From NCBI GenBank assembly GCA_028554795.2, contig CM068825.1, forward strand, positions 93,358,451-93,422,450: DNA of 64,000 bases, read 5' to 3'. Each line of letters opens with the position of its first letter. Position 1 is the first letter of the stretch. The notes under the pieces are model-generated. The model ran no database searches and was not told the origin of the DNA. It worked only from the letters and a program-made list of their open reading frames with translations. The stretch is from Sinohyriopsis cumingii. Taxonomy: Eukaryota > Mollusca > Bivalvia > Unionida > Unionidae. Below are positions 37,149-48,059 of this stretch, one piece after another. A program made the position numbers and the translations under genes.

Positions 37149-39550
37149 CATGGCTGTCTTGCTGAGCACCTTTTTCCTCCGTTACCACGCTCGGACAGAA
37201 AAATGAGTGTGTGGTGAGACAATTCCCACTCATGTTTAAAGCCTTTCAGTCAGGTTGTTAAGGACTAGTTAGTCCTACACCTGATTGGCTAAATTTAAAA
37301 GTAGTCTGTGAGTACATAAAAGCCTGGGGGGATGAGGCTCTCTTTCCTTCCCAGGAGTAACTAAAAATCACGCGGTGCGTTATTAAACCAGTGATACATG
37401 CTCCATTAGAGCGAAAATCACTTTAATTCAAGTAAGCAAGCAAGCAAGTTCGGGTACCGTCTCTAGCACTCTTGATGACACCAACTGTCTGGCTTATTTT
37501 CTTTCTTGCAAGCCCCTATGTTCCACTTCTGTTTGTGATAATAACTTGTGATACTTCACATTTTCTAAAGTGGAAATCTTTACAAGCCGTACAAAATACA
37601 AAACTTATATGACTTTGGCTTTTGACACTTGCACAGACTCTTCACTTTATAAGTGTCACGAGAAAATTGTATATCCCATTTTTACCATTTTCAAAAACAC
37701 GCACACACTTGCAGCTTGACCAGAAATATGTACATCTTGTTTTGTGGATAAGTCACAGACAAGTCCAAGCATATATAGGTGGTTATGAACGTTAGGAATA
37801 TCCCATCATTTTTTCAGAAATATCAAAGCTTGTATGTGCATTTTCCCTTTTCCACTCTATATTAGTGCTTAGATTTGTTCCAAAAAAAAAGAAAAAAGAA
37901 ACGAAACAATTTTGAAGAAAAAGAAACAACTGAATTTTGAATTCAGGTTTCTCTCTGTTTATAATTTTTTTCAAGTTGATGGTGCATGACAGAGTACATT
38001 CGCCTACCTTTCCAAAGTGAGAGGCATTTCTTCACATGTCATTGCCTTTGTTAAATTCGGTTTCATTGGTTAGTTATCGTTAATCTTTAATTTTTTTCAT
38101 GCATTTCTTTTTGATAGAAGATTTAAGGCTTTCTATTGTTGTAACGGTATTTATGTTGTTTAGTCTGTTGATGAAATTATCTATAGCAAAGTGCTTAAGA
38201 TTTTTCAGTTTCTTTTATTATTTCAAGCCCTACAAAAGGAGACCAAGTTTGTCTTCAAAGACGATTGAAACTCTAAATTACACGGGCGTGAAGGAAAACA
38301 TCGTTGTGTTTGATCTAATCATGCTTGCCGTATCTCTTTGTGTTTTAGAGGTCATATTTCTTCTTAAGTAAATACACGCATCAATAGACAGACAGATTGG
38401 GTCATCATCCTTGAGTTTCACTGTACTTTCGGTTCTTTACTTCATACAAGCCCCAAATGTATTAGTTTGAAAACGAAAAGATAACATGCCCCTCAATACT
38501 GTAACACGTCTGTTCTGACTCTACCGATGTGAGTGTGAGTGTTTATGTCGAAATGTTTAAGTGAGATATAAAAAAAATGGTCAGTTTGGAAACGCGAACC
38601 AATACTGTGACGCTCAGTATTTTGATGTGGTAAGAGGAAATGGTACAACACACACAAAGAGGGCTTGTAAGTTCACATTTCAGTCTGTCTGCACTGTAAT
38701 GGTAACAACGCAAGAACATAGGGATTATTATGCCACACAGTCCTAGAACAAAACAATGCATCACCCGTTGTAAGCCATTTCATTGGCTATACTTATTTTC
38801 TTACCGCGTTCGCTTCGAATTGACTTGAGTAGCTATTCAGACAGTGACGAGAATGGCCATGCTTTACTGGGTCTATCCTATAGGCGATTTATATAAAAAA
38901 ATATTTTTAAAAATTAAACTAATGCACGAACATTCGTACCATGGGCGATCCCATGGAAATTGTGTCCGTCTTATTGCAAAATACATCAACATTTAATTTA
39001 ACCGTGCAGATCGCTAGAACAAACCTCTGATAATATACATTTTGAAAAGTGTTGTGTGACACGGATCGCCATTGTCGCTTGGTGTCTGCTTTCTTGTTCG
39101 AAAGAGATCGTTTCGTCTTGACTATAAAAATTTAATTTGACTAAGTTTTACGCACTACTTGAACTCATACATTTACGTTGTAGGTGTAAGCCGTCTTTCT
39201 CAGTTTTCTGGAAGTTCCTTTTTGCGTTTCTCAGATATGATACTATTTTTTATGGACCGAACGAAATTTCTTTTGGCGTGAATCAGGACTCGTGGTTTTG
39301 TGGCATAATTGGAGAGCATTGATTAAAGCTCAGTTATGTCGTCTTCGAAATCGCTGACACGGATTTGAACTAACACTTCAGGTTTTGTGTGAGGCGATAC
39401 GGTACATCATTGCTTTTTACTTCCTCAATGAAATCGTTTCATCTTATTGCAAAATTACATTTGACTAGGTTTCATACGCAGCAGGTCTCTGTATATAAGG
39501 AGAGTGTCTTAGCGTCAGAGTATTCATTCCGCTCTCAAACGATCAAGAAG

Positions 39551-39932
39551 ATGGAAGAGTCAGCACAGATCGACCTGCTGGTCAAATATTTGCTAAAAGT
39601 CATACGAAAGCATAATTCACATGCGAAAGTGGCAACAAAACTTACTCTTTTGATCGTTGATTTGATGAGAGTCATACGAAAGTGTGTAAGTGCTAATGAA
39701 GTTTGCTATATCTGCAAAGGTAAATGGGTATTTGTCTCCAGAATACCTGCTTCGTCTAAGAAAGAGAGACAAAAGTCAAGATACCTAATATCGTTGTCAG
39801 GAGAAAGGACACTGGAATTCAGAGTGCCCTACGAGAAAAGAGAAGAAACAAAAACAAGACGAAACAGAGAAGAGGGATTCAGAAGAAGAAGAAATTGAAG
39901 ATGATGAAGAACTTGTGCCAGTAAAGACATAG
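39551..39932 (+). pseudogene. broken zinc-knuckle gene, right arm of C
   Basis: Mirror copy of 33256-33637 with the same TAA in the second knuckle, so it decayed before or together with palindrome formation. Confidence 0.7.
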
Positions 39933-40309
39933 AGAGAATAGACCAGAAAGAAAACGTAAGTGTCTCTTGGTCTTGACATTGTATAATAAGGATGGCGTGT
40001 TTTGTTTTTACTCACACTTTATGAAATTGTGCTCTTTCACCTCTCTCTATCCCTCTGGATCATGTTTTAGTTAGAATTGAAATGGAAGGATGTTTTCCTT
40101 CACGCACGCTCTTTAGGCATGCAAGTCGGTAAACAATAGTCAGTCTATTCATCCATCATTTTGTGTCTTGATGTTTCCTAAATCACACACTGATGCCATA
40201 AAATAACGGGTTAAATGGGTTTTGTAGTGTTGGGAGTGGGGCTGGGGTGTAGGTGTTTGGCAGAGTTGGTCATTGCAGGTGAGGGCTTAGGTGCTTTCAA
40301 AAAACTTTT

Positions 40310-41078
40310 TCTTCTTCACTCTGTGTTGATAGTATATTTGGGGTTTGTATGCGTTCGCGTACGTTTGTGTGGATAGTTTATTTGGGGTTTGTATTATCTC
40401 CCTTCTGTGTTGATAGTATATTTGGGGTTTGTTTTTGCCTCTTCCCTCTGTGTGTGTGTATGTGTGTGTGTGTGTTTGTTCGCGTACGTTGTGTAGATCG
40501 TATATTTGGTTGTTTTTTTTCTTCTTCCTCCCGAGTGTGGATAGCATATTTGGGGTTTGTATGCGTTAACGACGTTGTGTGAATAGTATATTTGGGGTTT
40601 GTATGCGTTCGCGTACGTTTGTGTGGATAGTTTATTTGGGGTTTGTATTATCTCCCTTCTGTGTTGATAGTATATTTGGGGTTTGTTTTTGACTCTTCCC
40701 TCTGTGTGTGTGTGTATGTGTGTGTGTGTTTGTTCGCGTACGTTGTGTAGATCGTATATTTGGTTGTTTTTTTCTTCTTCCTCCCGAGTGTGGATAGCAT
40801 ATTTGGGGTTTGTATGCGTTCGCGTACGTTTGTGTGGATAGTTTATTTGGGGTTTGTATTATCTCCCTTCTGTGTTGATAGTATATTTGGGGTTTGTATG
40901 CGTTCGCGTACGTTTGTGTGGATAGTTTATTTGGGGTTTGTATTATCTCCCTTCTGTGTTGATAGTATATTTGTGGTTTGTATGCGTTCGCGTACGTTTG
41001 TGTGGATAGTTTATTTGGGGTTTGTATTATCTCCCTTCTGTGTTGATAGTATATTTGGGGTTTGTTTTTTCCTCTTCC

Positions 41079-41137
<59 letters not shown>

Positions 41138-41655
41138 CGCGTACGTTGTGTAGATCGTATATTTGGTTGTTTTTTCTTCTTCCTCCCGAGTGTGGATAGC
41201 ATATTTGGGGTTTGTATGCGTTAGCGACGTTGTGTGAATAGTATATTTGGGGTTTGTATGCGTTCGCGTACGTTTGTGTGGATAGTTTATTTGGGGTTTG
41301 TATTATCTCCCTTCTGTGTTGATAGTATATTTGGGGTTTGTTTTTGACTCTTCCCTCTGTGTGTGTGTGTATGTGTGTGTGTGTTTGTTCGCGTACGTTG
41401 TGTAGATCGTATATTTGGTTGTTTTTTTCTTCTTCCTCCCGAGTGTGGATAGCATATTTGGGGTTTGTATGCGTTCGCGTACGTTTGTGTGGATAGTTTA
41501 TTTGGGGTTTGTATTATCTCCCTTCTGTGTTGATAGTATATTTGTGGTTTGTATGCGTTCGCGTACGTTTGTGTGGATAGTTTATTTGGGGTTTGTATTA
41601 TCTCCCTTCTGTGTTGATAGTATATATGGGGTTTGTTTTTTCCTCTTCCCTCTGT

Positions 41656-41702
<47 letters not shown>

Positions 41703-42300
41703 CGCGTACGTTGTGTAGATCGTATATTTGGTTGTTTTTTTCTTCTTCCTCCCGAGTGTGGATAGCATATTTGGGGTTTGTATGCGTTCGCGTACGTTTG
41801 TGTGGATAGTTTATTTGGGGTTTGTATTATATCCCTTTTGTGTTGATAGTATATTTGGGGTTTGTATGCGTTCGCGTACGTTTGTGTGGATAGTTTATTT
41901 GGGGTTTGTATTATCTCCCTTCTGTGTTGATAGTATATTTGGGGTTTGTTTTTTCCTCTTCCCTCTGTGTGTGAGTGTGTGTGTGTTCGCGTACGTTGTG
42001 TAGATCGTATATTTGGTTGTTTTTTTCTTCTTCCTCCCGAGTGTGGATAGCATATTTGGGGTTTGTATGCGTTAGCGACGTTGTGTGAATAGTATATTTG
42101 GGGTTTGTATGCGTTCGCGTACGTTTGTGTTGATAGTTTATTTGGGGTTTGTGTTATCTCCCTTCTGTATTGATAGTATATTTGGGGTTTGTTTTTTCCT
42201 CTTCCCTCTCTGTGTGTGTGTGTGTGTGCGTGCGTATGTCTGCGCGCGTACGTTGTGTGTGTGTGTGTGTGTGTGTGTGTATTGGTCTCTGTTTGTCCCT
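40310..42300. repeat. minisatellite, right arm of C
   Basis: Same units as 31520-32880 in inverse orientation, with extra units and longer (GT)n tracts. Confidence 0.9.
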
Positions 42301-42416
42301 ATAAAAACTCACTTTATCCCTATCAGATACACTCTACCTACCTACCTGCAGTAGCGTGTATTCAGGTCAGCCACTTGCAACACTGTTGACATTTATCCCC
42401 TAGTGTTCAGTACAGT

Positions 42417-42620
42417 GACGTCACTGACGCTGGAAATTTTGAGACTATAAATATCGACTTGGGGATTTCCACATTTTGTAGCTATACATATATACTAGAA
42501 TTCATAAACAGGAACGTCACTCAAGCTGAGGCTATAAAAAGATAGTGGGATTTTCCAAAGGAAAAACCCACAAGTTGGAGCTATAAATAGATAGTGGGAT
42601 TTCATAGGAATTTCAGCTGA
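42417..42620 (+). promoter_or_regulatory. array of TATA boxes, kappaB-like sites and a CRE (right arm)
   Basis: CRE 42417-42424, GGGGATTTCC 42461-42470, GGGATTTTCC 42547-42556, with TATAAATA, TATAAAAAG and TATAAATAG between. Mirror of 31200-31404. Confidence 0.55.
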
Positions 42621-42956
42621 TTATAGATACATAGGTATTTATTCACGATCGTCACAGAAGTTGATATTGTAAGTAGTTACTAATTTTATCCATTTTAGTC
42701 TAAACCATTGTAATTTAATTTTCGGGGATATGTTTATTTTCCTTTAAATTCTGGGACAATTTCGTCATTTTAGCGTTACTTTTAGTCACATCCATTTTGT
42801 CGTTGAGCATTTCCTTGATTATAGCTATTTATAGCATCATTACAATTATGCAAATTTTTGAACACCCCAGCAAGATTTCAGGTCTTGGTAATGCTTTATA
42901 TATAAATCTCACGCTTGTACTAGTGTATGTATGTCTCTGTCTCTGTTGTGTTTGAC

Positions 42957-43252
42957 CCTCTACCATCATTGTCCCTAGACAATCCCACCATGTTCAATTT
43001 CCCTTGACGCTAGACAGTCCCACGATTTATTCCCATGTTAAATTCCCCTTGTCCCTAGACAAGCCCAAACTCTATTCCCCCCATGTTCAATTTCCCTTGT
43101 CCCTAGACAAGCCCAAACTCTATGTTAAATTCCCATTGTCCCTAGAGTTGCCCACGATTTTTCTCCATGTTAAATTTTCCTTGACGCTAGAGTTGCCCAA
43201 GGGGTCTTGTAATGCTAATTCCCACTGACGTAAAGTGGCCCACTTAACTACT
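42957..43252 (-). repeat. right terminal repeat of element C
   Basis: Inverse of 30570-30865. It ends CCCACTTAACTACT next to the TCCGTA duplication. Confidence 0.9.
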
Positions 43253-43258
43253 TCCGTA
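43253..43258 (+). repeat. target-site duplication of element C (right copy)
   Basis: TCCGTA, identical to 30564-30569. Confidence 0.92.
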
Positions 43259-43290
43259 GAATGGTGCAAACGACGAACACTGTGGGGTCT

Positions 43291-43326
43291 TATTTAAAAA
43301 GCTCGGACGTGAAGGAAAACATCCCC
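43291..43326 (-). promoter_or_regulatory. shared promoter box plus TATA-like of the split B gene
   Basis: Box at 43305-43326 followed by TTTTTAAATA (43291-43300) on the minus strand. Without C it would lie about 65 bp upstream of the ATG at 30548. C therefore separates this gene from its promoter. Confidence 0.72.
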
Positions 43327-43635
43327 TACTTTTGCCATCTCATATTATATACTATCCATACACTCAAAGCAGCATAAAACAAACCCAAAATATACTATCC
43401 ACACACGTAAAGCAGCAAAATCAAACCCTAAATATACTATCCACACACGTAAAGCAGCAAAAACATAACCATAATCTACTATCCACACATACGTACGTGA
43501 GCGCTTACAATCACCCCACCCCACCCACACACACACATACAATCATACCAGGAAAAGAGTGATTGTTTATTTTCACACTACTCCACATTCACACATTGGC
43601 AAATTGATTACTATTTCTTTTCTAGAGTATTGGGT
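43327..43635. other. B intergenic region with short tandem words
   Basis: No gene. Three copies of a TATACTATCCACACACGTAAAGCAGC-type unit (43390-43490) resemble single units of the C minisatellite, suggesting where that array came from. Confidence 0.6.
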
Positions 43636-43651
43636 AGCCCTGAAAAGGGCT
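43636..43651 (-). terminator. histone-type 3' stem-loop, gene 43681-44142
   Basis: Minus strand AGCCCTTTTCAGGGCT, 29 nt after the stop, then ACCCA and CTAGAAAAGAAATAG. Confidence 0.9.
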
Positions 43652-43680
43652 GTTTGTTTTTGAACTCCAGATGCACCTAT

Positions 43681-44142
43681 CTAATGCTGGCACCTCCCTG
43701 GCCTGGCACCACACATGCATCTCCGACTCCAGTCTCCTTGCCAATTCACCCTTATGACTGGAATCGCATAATGGGGATGATTGGCTTCAGAATCCCAGTC
43801 TTCACTCTCTGGGGCCCTGAAGACTTCCCTCTGTCTGTGCTGAATTCGTGGATGCTGTTGTGGCTGTGTCTGTGGTGGAAGAGGTTGTGCCTGTGGCTGT
43901 GGTGTAGCTACTGGCTGGGGTGATGTCCTCACCAAGGGTTTCACCTCACTTTTTGCCTCATTATTATGTAAGGCAGGATTCCTTTCTTTCTTTTCCTCCT
44001 CTTCCCTCTGTCTTCTCTCCTCCTCTTCCTTCTTTATCCTTCCATCTTCGACTATGGCCTCCGCGGCCAGTTTATTCAGTAGGCGCCTGGCATATTCCAG
44101 GTGCATCTGGAGTTTTAAAAGTTTTTCAAGTCTGCTGCTCAT
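43681..44142 (-). CDS. charged coiled-coil accessory protein with CxCGARPGRC end (B copy), 153 residues
   Basis: Homologue of 11551-11913. The N-terminal helix and the C-terminal C-M-C-G-A-R-P-G-R-C-x-H are conserved, while the middle has gained a Pro/Gln-rich insert of about 40 residues. The frame is intact although most of B is decayed, which may be chance or maintained function. Promoter box and TATA lie upstream at 44195-44233. Confidence 0.75.
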   Translation of the reverse strand: MSSRLEKLLKLQMHLEYARRLLNKLAAEAIVEDGRIKKEEEERRQREEEEKKERNPALHNNEAKSEVKPLVRTSPQPVATPQPQAQPLPPQTQPQQHPRIQHRQREVFRAPESEDWDSEANHPHYAIPVIRVNWQGDWSRRCMCGARPGRCQH

Positions 44143-44194
44143 TTTCTAGTGTTGATCAATCAACAAGGGTAGCCAGACTGCCGAGCAGTTTCCA

Positions 44195-44233
44195 ATTTAT
44201 ACGAAAAGTGCGGACGTGAAGGAAAACATCCCC
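44195..44233 (-). promoter_or_regulatory. shared promoter box plus TATA for gene 43681-44142
   Basis: Box 44212-44233, spacer CGCACTTTTCG, TATAAATT at 44195-44203 (minus strand), about 55 bp before the ATG. Confidence 0.75.
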
Positions 44234-44359
44234 GTAAGACACATAACTTAGATTACGTAGATCATGACCTAAAACGCGCGGACCTAAAAGAAACACTCAC
44301 TCACTTTTTTATACTACCCATCACTATTCTAAAAAATTTTGACAAGCCACTTAAAGAAA

Positions 44360-44363
44360 ATAC

Positions 44364-44409
<46 letters not shown>

Positions 44410-44430
44410 ACACACACATACACACACACA
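44360..44430. repeat. (CA)n microsatellite in B
   Basis: About 70 bp of CA dinucleotides with TA interruptions, inside the intergenic stretch 44236-44534, which otherwise holds the AAACACTCACTCACTTTTT block shared with A and C. Confidence 0.9.
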
Positions 44431-44534
44431 CTTTTTTAACCAAGATAAAGAATTCATGTGCTTATACACGCACTTCTATTTTTTAAACTTATTATAGGCA
44501 ATCGATTGTTATTTCTTTTCTAGAGTATGGGGGT

Positions 44535-44550
44535 AGCCCTGAAAAGGGCT
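44535..44550 (-). terminator. histone-type 3' stem-loop, poly-Gln gene of B
   Basis: Minus strand AGCCCTTTTCAGGGCT followed by ACCCCCA and CTAGAAAAGAAATAAC. This is the direct homologue of the half hairpin at the C palindrome junction. Confidence 0.9.
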
Positions 44551-44683
44551 GTTTTGTGTGTGAACTTAAAGCCATGGCAATCTTTTAGGTTCTAAGATTG
44601 CGGCCTCCTCTGACGACAGGCTTTCTCCCAGGATAAGGTCTGCCTCTTCGGAAAGAGAAGAAGAACTCTTTGGTATCGATACG

Positions 44684-44953
44684 TCAGTCGACAAAGCCTC
44701 TGTCAGGTTCAGGTTGCTGCTGCTGCTGCTGTTGTTGCTGGTGCTGCTCTCTCTGCTGTTTCTGAAGTCTGTACTTCTCCGTCCATTCTTCTTTCTCCCT
44801 GTTAATTTCTTCTCTGAAGAGCTCTTCTATCAGGTCTTCAGTGACTTTTAACATTCTAACATTCTCTATCTCTTCCGGCTTTGATATCAGACTGTGTATG
44901 ACCCTATGCAAATTCACGTAGGCTTCGTTTAGCTTAGCTAGTCTGGAGCACAA
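44684..44953 (-). pseudogene. poly-Gln accessory protein (B copy), truncated at 89 residues
   Basis: It matches 12418-12777 up to G-F-V-D, where B has TGA instead of a Cys codon. The remaining basic tail is untranslated and extends to about 44595. The promoter box lies at 45023-45043 with a degenerate CCATAAAACC (45004-45013). Confidence 0.75.
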
Positions 44954-45003
44954 CTTCGTAGGAGGATGAGTCGATAATGGATGGTTAGACTGGAGACTGC
45001 CCC

Positions 45004-45043
45004 GGTTTTATGGTCAAAGCGCGGACGTGAAGGAAAACATCCC
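45004..45043 (-). promoter_or_regulatory. shared promoter box plus weak TATA for gene 44684-44953
   Basis: Box at 45023-45043 intact. The TATA position reads CATAAAAC rather than TATAATA as in A. Confidence 0.65.
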
Positions 45044-45173
45044 TACACGGTTTTCGAGTCGGAACGTTCAAATAGTGTCATGGGAGGGATAGAGAGAAGT
45101 CAAAGAGCATGAATCAGTATACCTATAGCAAAACAAAAGACAAAGGCATTTTTTCTTCAAAACACAAGATTTT

Positions 45174-45179
45174 TTTATT
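45174..45179 (-). terminator. poly(A) signal downstream of B protease
   Basis: AATAAA on the minus strand, at the position homologous to 13002-13007, in an AT-rich gap (45044-45287) without genes. Confidence 0.6.
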
Positions 45180-45287
45180 CAAAATCACTTAACACTAACA
45201 AGTAACAAATATTTTAACAATAACTATCCAATATAACATTAAACATTTTTTTCAAATTACAAACATTTTTTTCTCAAATCACTAACA

Positions 45288-45848
45288 CTATTTTGGACAG
45301 GGCTGACAACGTTGTGAATGAAACTGTGATTTCCACTGTTGTAAGTCATTAGGCCATTGATAGACACTACATTTCCTAGCTAAAGACAAAAGATAAGCAT
45401 AATGGTCACAAAACCATCGGTCTACTTTCACATCGTTTCTAGAAGAAGAATGACGATCAAAATAAGTCACTAAATGTTCTAAGGAATAGCCCAGGCTGCG
45501 ATGATGCAGAAAATACACACAATATTGTCCACACACCAAGGAATCTGTGCCTTGTAATTTTACATTATTGAATCGTGTGGTCTGAGCATTTCTTCTCATA
45601 AAGTCAATGATATCGTCTTCCAGAGGAGGCAGTCCATACGAATCGAAATACTCCACACATCCTTCTTGACGAAAGTAGACGGCTACCCAGTGGGTTCCTG
45701 GGAGATGACTGTTGTCCGTGTTGATCACATAAGCTTGATGGTCTTGAGGTTTGCGATGAGGGAGTTCATCTTTAGCAGATACGACAGGATTCCAAGAAGC
45801 ACTATACAAACTGTGGTTCAGAAGATAATAAAGTTCCCAGGTATCCAT
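45288..45848 (-). CDS. PRO: adenain-like cysteine protease (B copy), 186 residues
   Basis: Full length, with the same catalytic His53, Asp69, Gln99 and Cys106 as the A copy and about 90 percent similarity by eye. It is one of the few core genes of B without a break. It starts at the M-D-T-W Met, which fixes the start for A as well. Confidence 0.9.
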   Translation of the reverse strand: MDTWELYYLLNHSLYSASWNPVVSAKDELPHRKPQDHQAYVINTDNSHLPGTHWVAVYFRQEGCVEYFDSYGLPPLEDDIIDFMRRNAQTTRFNNVKLQGTDSLVCGQYCVYFLHHRSLGYSLEHLVTYFDRHSSSRNDVKVDRWFCDHYAYLLSLARKCSVYQWPNDLQQWKSQFHSQRCQPCPK

Positions 45849-45869
45849 TTATTTGTGTTGTCTTTTTCT

Positions 45870-46383
45870 TCACAGGTGATAATAAGTGATAAATTCCATC
45901 CTGATTTTCTCTTGGAAAATGTCTGTCAAGTAAAGGGGTACGAGCTCCGACTTCGGACCCTGATTCACGAGAGTTTAGATGCGACGGATCTCCAGAGGCG
46001 TTAATGGAGGAGAAGAATATTTACGCAAGCCTTTATACCACTGATCAAACACGAATTCTGTCTCGATGAGACTCCAAGCTTTTTCCAGATACTCGTCCAA
46101 TTTTTCTTCTTGACTCAGCATGAGACATTTATCGTGTTGAATTTGACTGGGATGATCGTTTTGACATCCATAACAATCTTTCTTGATCAATTCCTTCATT
46201 TTATCTCCCAGGACTGTAGCAAAACATGACACTAAATGGGCTTCTTGTTTACGCCATCGGGACATCATTATGATGACTTCTTCGTCTTTGTCTTCGTCTT
46301 TTTTTTTCGTCTCCTTCCACAGTTTCCTCACATTCCATGTCCAAAGTTTCTCCACTAGGCAAAGAGGGATAACAGTCTTCCAT
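45870..46383 (-). pseudogene. broken B copy of the putative zinc-binding protein
   Basis: ATG at 46383. A frameshift near 46300 lies in a run of A, and a TAA at 45975 precedes the conserved C-terminus. The Cys/His cluster C-Y-G-C-x2-D-H-P-S-Q is still readable. Confidence 0.75.
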
Positions 46384-46401
46384 GATTTCTAATAATCTCA
46401 A

Positions 46402-47620
46402 ATGACTTCTCTCAACCTGTTGATTTCTATCGTACTATCAAATTCTGCATACAGGATGACGTTCACCGTTTCATCAGGGAGTCGGTTTGCAAACAATTTC
46501 CACACGAATCTGGCCGGATTTTATAGAGTGGAAATGTCCCTCGTCGCTGCCTTGGTCTGGAGTGAAATCAAACGCCCACAAGGCATAGTCTCCTGCATAA
46601 TCTTCGTATGTAATGCCGTGACTGGTGTTGGTTCCTAACTGTCCGGTAGCTTCGTAGGGGGACAAGTGCGATCTCAAGTAATACTTCTTGTCAAAGTCAG
46701 GCTCGAAAGGTCGGGTATACAAGGTCTTGCCATCGCAACTGACTTCGATCTTGGACACGCCAAAGTGTTGCAACTCAAAAGGGTTCTCATCGAAGATTCC
46801 AATGAAGGCTGTATTCTCGACGATACCAAGGATTAAACGTTTGGGTAACTGTCCTTGGAACAGAAGATCTTCGATCATGGATCGCTGTCCCCTGGGAATG
46901 GTGAAGGTTTTCACTTCCACGTCGTATCGGATACTTGGCGGTCGTTCTGCTCAACGTGAGACTGATGTCGTTTCCCACTTTAGGTAACACTTCCACGCGT
47001 CGTACGTAGAGTCTGACTTCCTCGATGGCAGTTTTGCAATTGGCAGCAGCAGCATTAGCCATCAAATGGAAAGCGGTACTGCTGCGATTCAGTCTCAGGC
47101 GGACATCCACACCGTTCAGCAAATACTTCTCTTGCAACCACATGTCCAAATGCAAGCGATCCATCAGTTCTACACTTCGGCTTCCAGTAATTTTCTCTTT
47201 ACGCTCTTTAAACCCCACATTGTTTTCATCTAAGGTCTTAAACTTGTTTGGTGTGTCAGGTTTCCATATCACACACGCATCCAGATGGGTGTGCTTGGCT
47301 TCTTTTCCGTACGTCAAGAGATTTTACAGGTAGGCACGATAAGGGTAAGTATCCATGCTGCTACTGACCAGTTTGTTATTCAAGTACAAGTCCACTCCAC
47401 TAAACAAGGACTGCATGAAATTGTTGACGGGAGCTATAACCTCATCGCCATCTAGGTCCGAATTGTCCTGGTCTGCAACTTTCACTTTCAAGTACAAGTA
47501 ACTACTGTTCAGATCAATGTAATCTTCCGGCTGTCCTTTGATTTCAAACTCGATGGGAGCTGAGGATGTCAAAGAGGAGATGGGATGAAATTCCACCCAT
47601 TGGGATTCCTACATCGTCAT
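46402..47620 (-). pseudogene. broken B major capsid protein gene
   Basis: It aligns to the capsid gene at 14210-15541. A TAG replaces the Gln codon before E-S-Q-W-V-E-F, a TAA follows Y-R-A-Y-L (about 47321), and a frameshift lies near 46918. The leader and first codons are deleted, so the upstream gene runs into it. Confidence 0.85.
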
Positions 47621-48056
47621 CATAGTGGGTGGCATCTCGAACGGTTCTTCTTTTCTTTGTCTTTCTAACTTTAGAAGTGTGAAGTCTGGTGAAAGGGTGT
47701 TTTATTCGTCGTCTCTTTCTACCTTGTCCTTGCTGTGGTGTCAGGGAAGTAGGAATGCCTGACTCGGTAGGGTGCAGGGCATTTATAGGCGTTTCTCGTC
47801 GACCCAAAAGGTCTTTGCCCGTTTGCAACAAGACATTTTTGCCTGCCCTCATGAAGGCTTCTTTAGGGTTTTGTTTGTCAATGACGACATTTTGGAGAAA
47901 TTCTTTACCGTGTGTCAATGCCGCATCTTTCAAGGCGTGCAATCCGCGTGTCACCATCGGTTTCAACACGGGGGCCACCGAACGAAAGACTGATTTCAAC
48001 ATATCTCCTAAACCGTGTCCTCGCTGTCGAGCAACACCTCGGTACACTGGATACAT
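47544..48056 (-). CDS. small basic virion-core-like protein (B copy), 170 residues
   Basis: Homologue of 15554-15970 with the same M-Y-P-V-Y-R-G opening and Arg/Lys cluster. A deletion at its 3' end removed the stop, so about 30 extra residues come from former capsid-gene sequence read out of frame. Confidence 0.65.
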   Translation of the reverse strand: MYPVYRGVARQRGHGLGDMLKSVFRSVAPVLKPMVTRGLHALKDAALTHGKEFLQNVVIDKQNPKEAFMRAGKNVLLQTGKDLLGRRETPINALHPTESGIPTSLTPQQGQGRKRRRIKHPFTRLHTSKVRKTKKRRTVRDATHYDDDVGIPMGGISSHLLFDILSSHRV

Positions 48057-48059
48057 GAC

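Larger units (their letters stand above)
30570..43252. mobile_element. Element C: palindromic non-autonomous Polinton derivative, 12.7 kb
   Basis: Its ends begin AGTAGTTAAGTGGG and are flanked by TCCGTA duplications, so it integrated as one unit through a Polinton-type integrase. Inside, 30570-36595 and 36596-43252 are inverse copies of each other around an axis near 36595. Coordinates of paired features sum to 73188 over the inner 4 kb, then drift through repeat-length changes to 73822 at the ends. No polymerase, capsid, ATPase or intact integrase gene is present. Contents are Polinton TIR, a small membrane ORF, a minisatellite, a broken zinc-knuckle gene and an integrase remnant, each twice. 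Confidence 0.9.
36596..43252. repeat. right arm of the C palindrome
   Basis: Inverse of 30570-36595 with a handful of substitutions (for example near 37360 and 36979, and the ATA at the ORF start near 42730). It is about 630 bp longer, almost all in the minisatellite and GT tracts. Confidence 0.9.

Noticed and set aside
30570-43252. Element C as two independent head-to-head Polinton remnants
   Set aside because: There is one TSD pair at the outer ends and none at the centre, and the arms are almost identical; a single palindromic unit is simpler.
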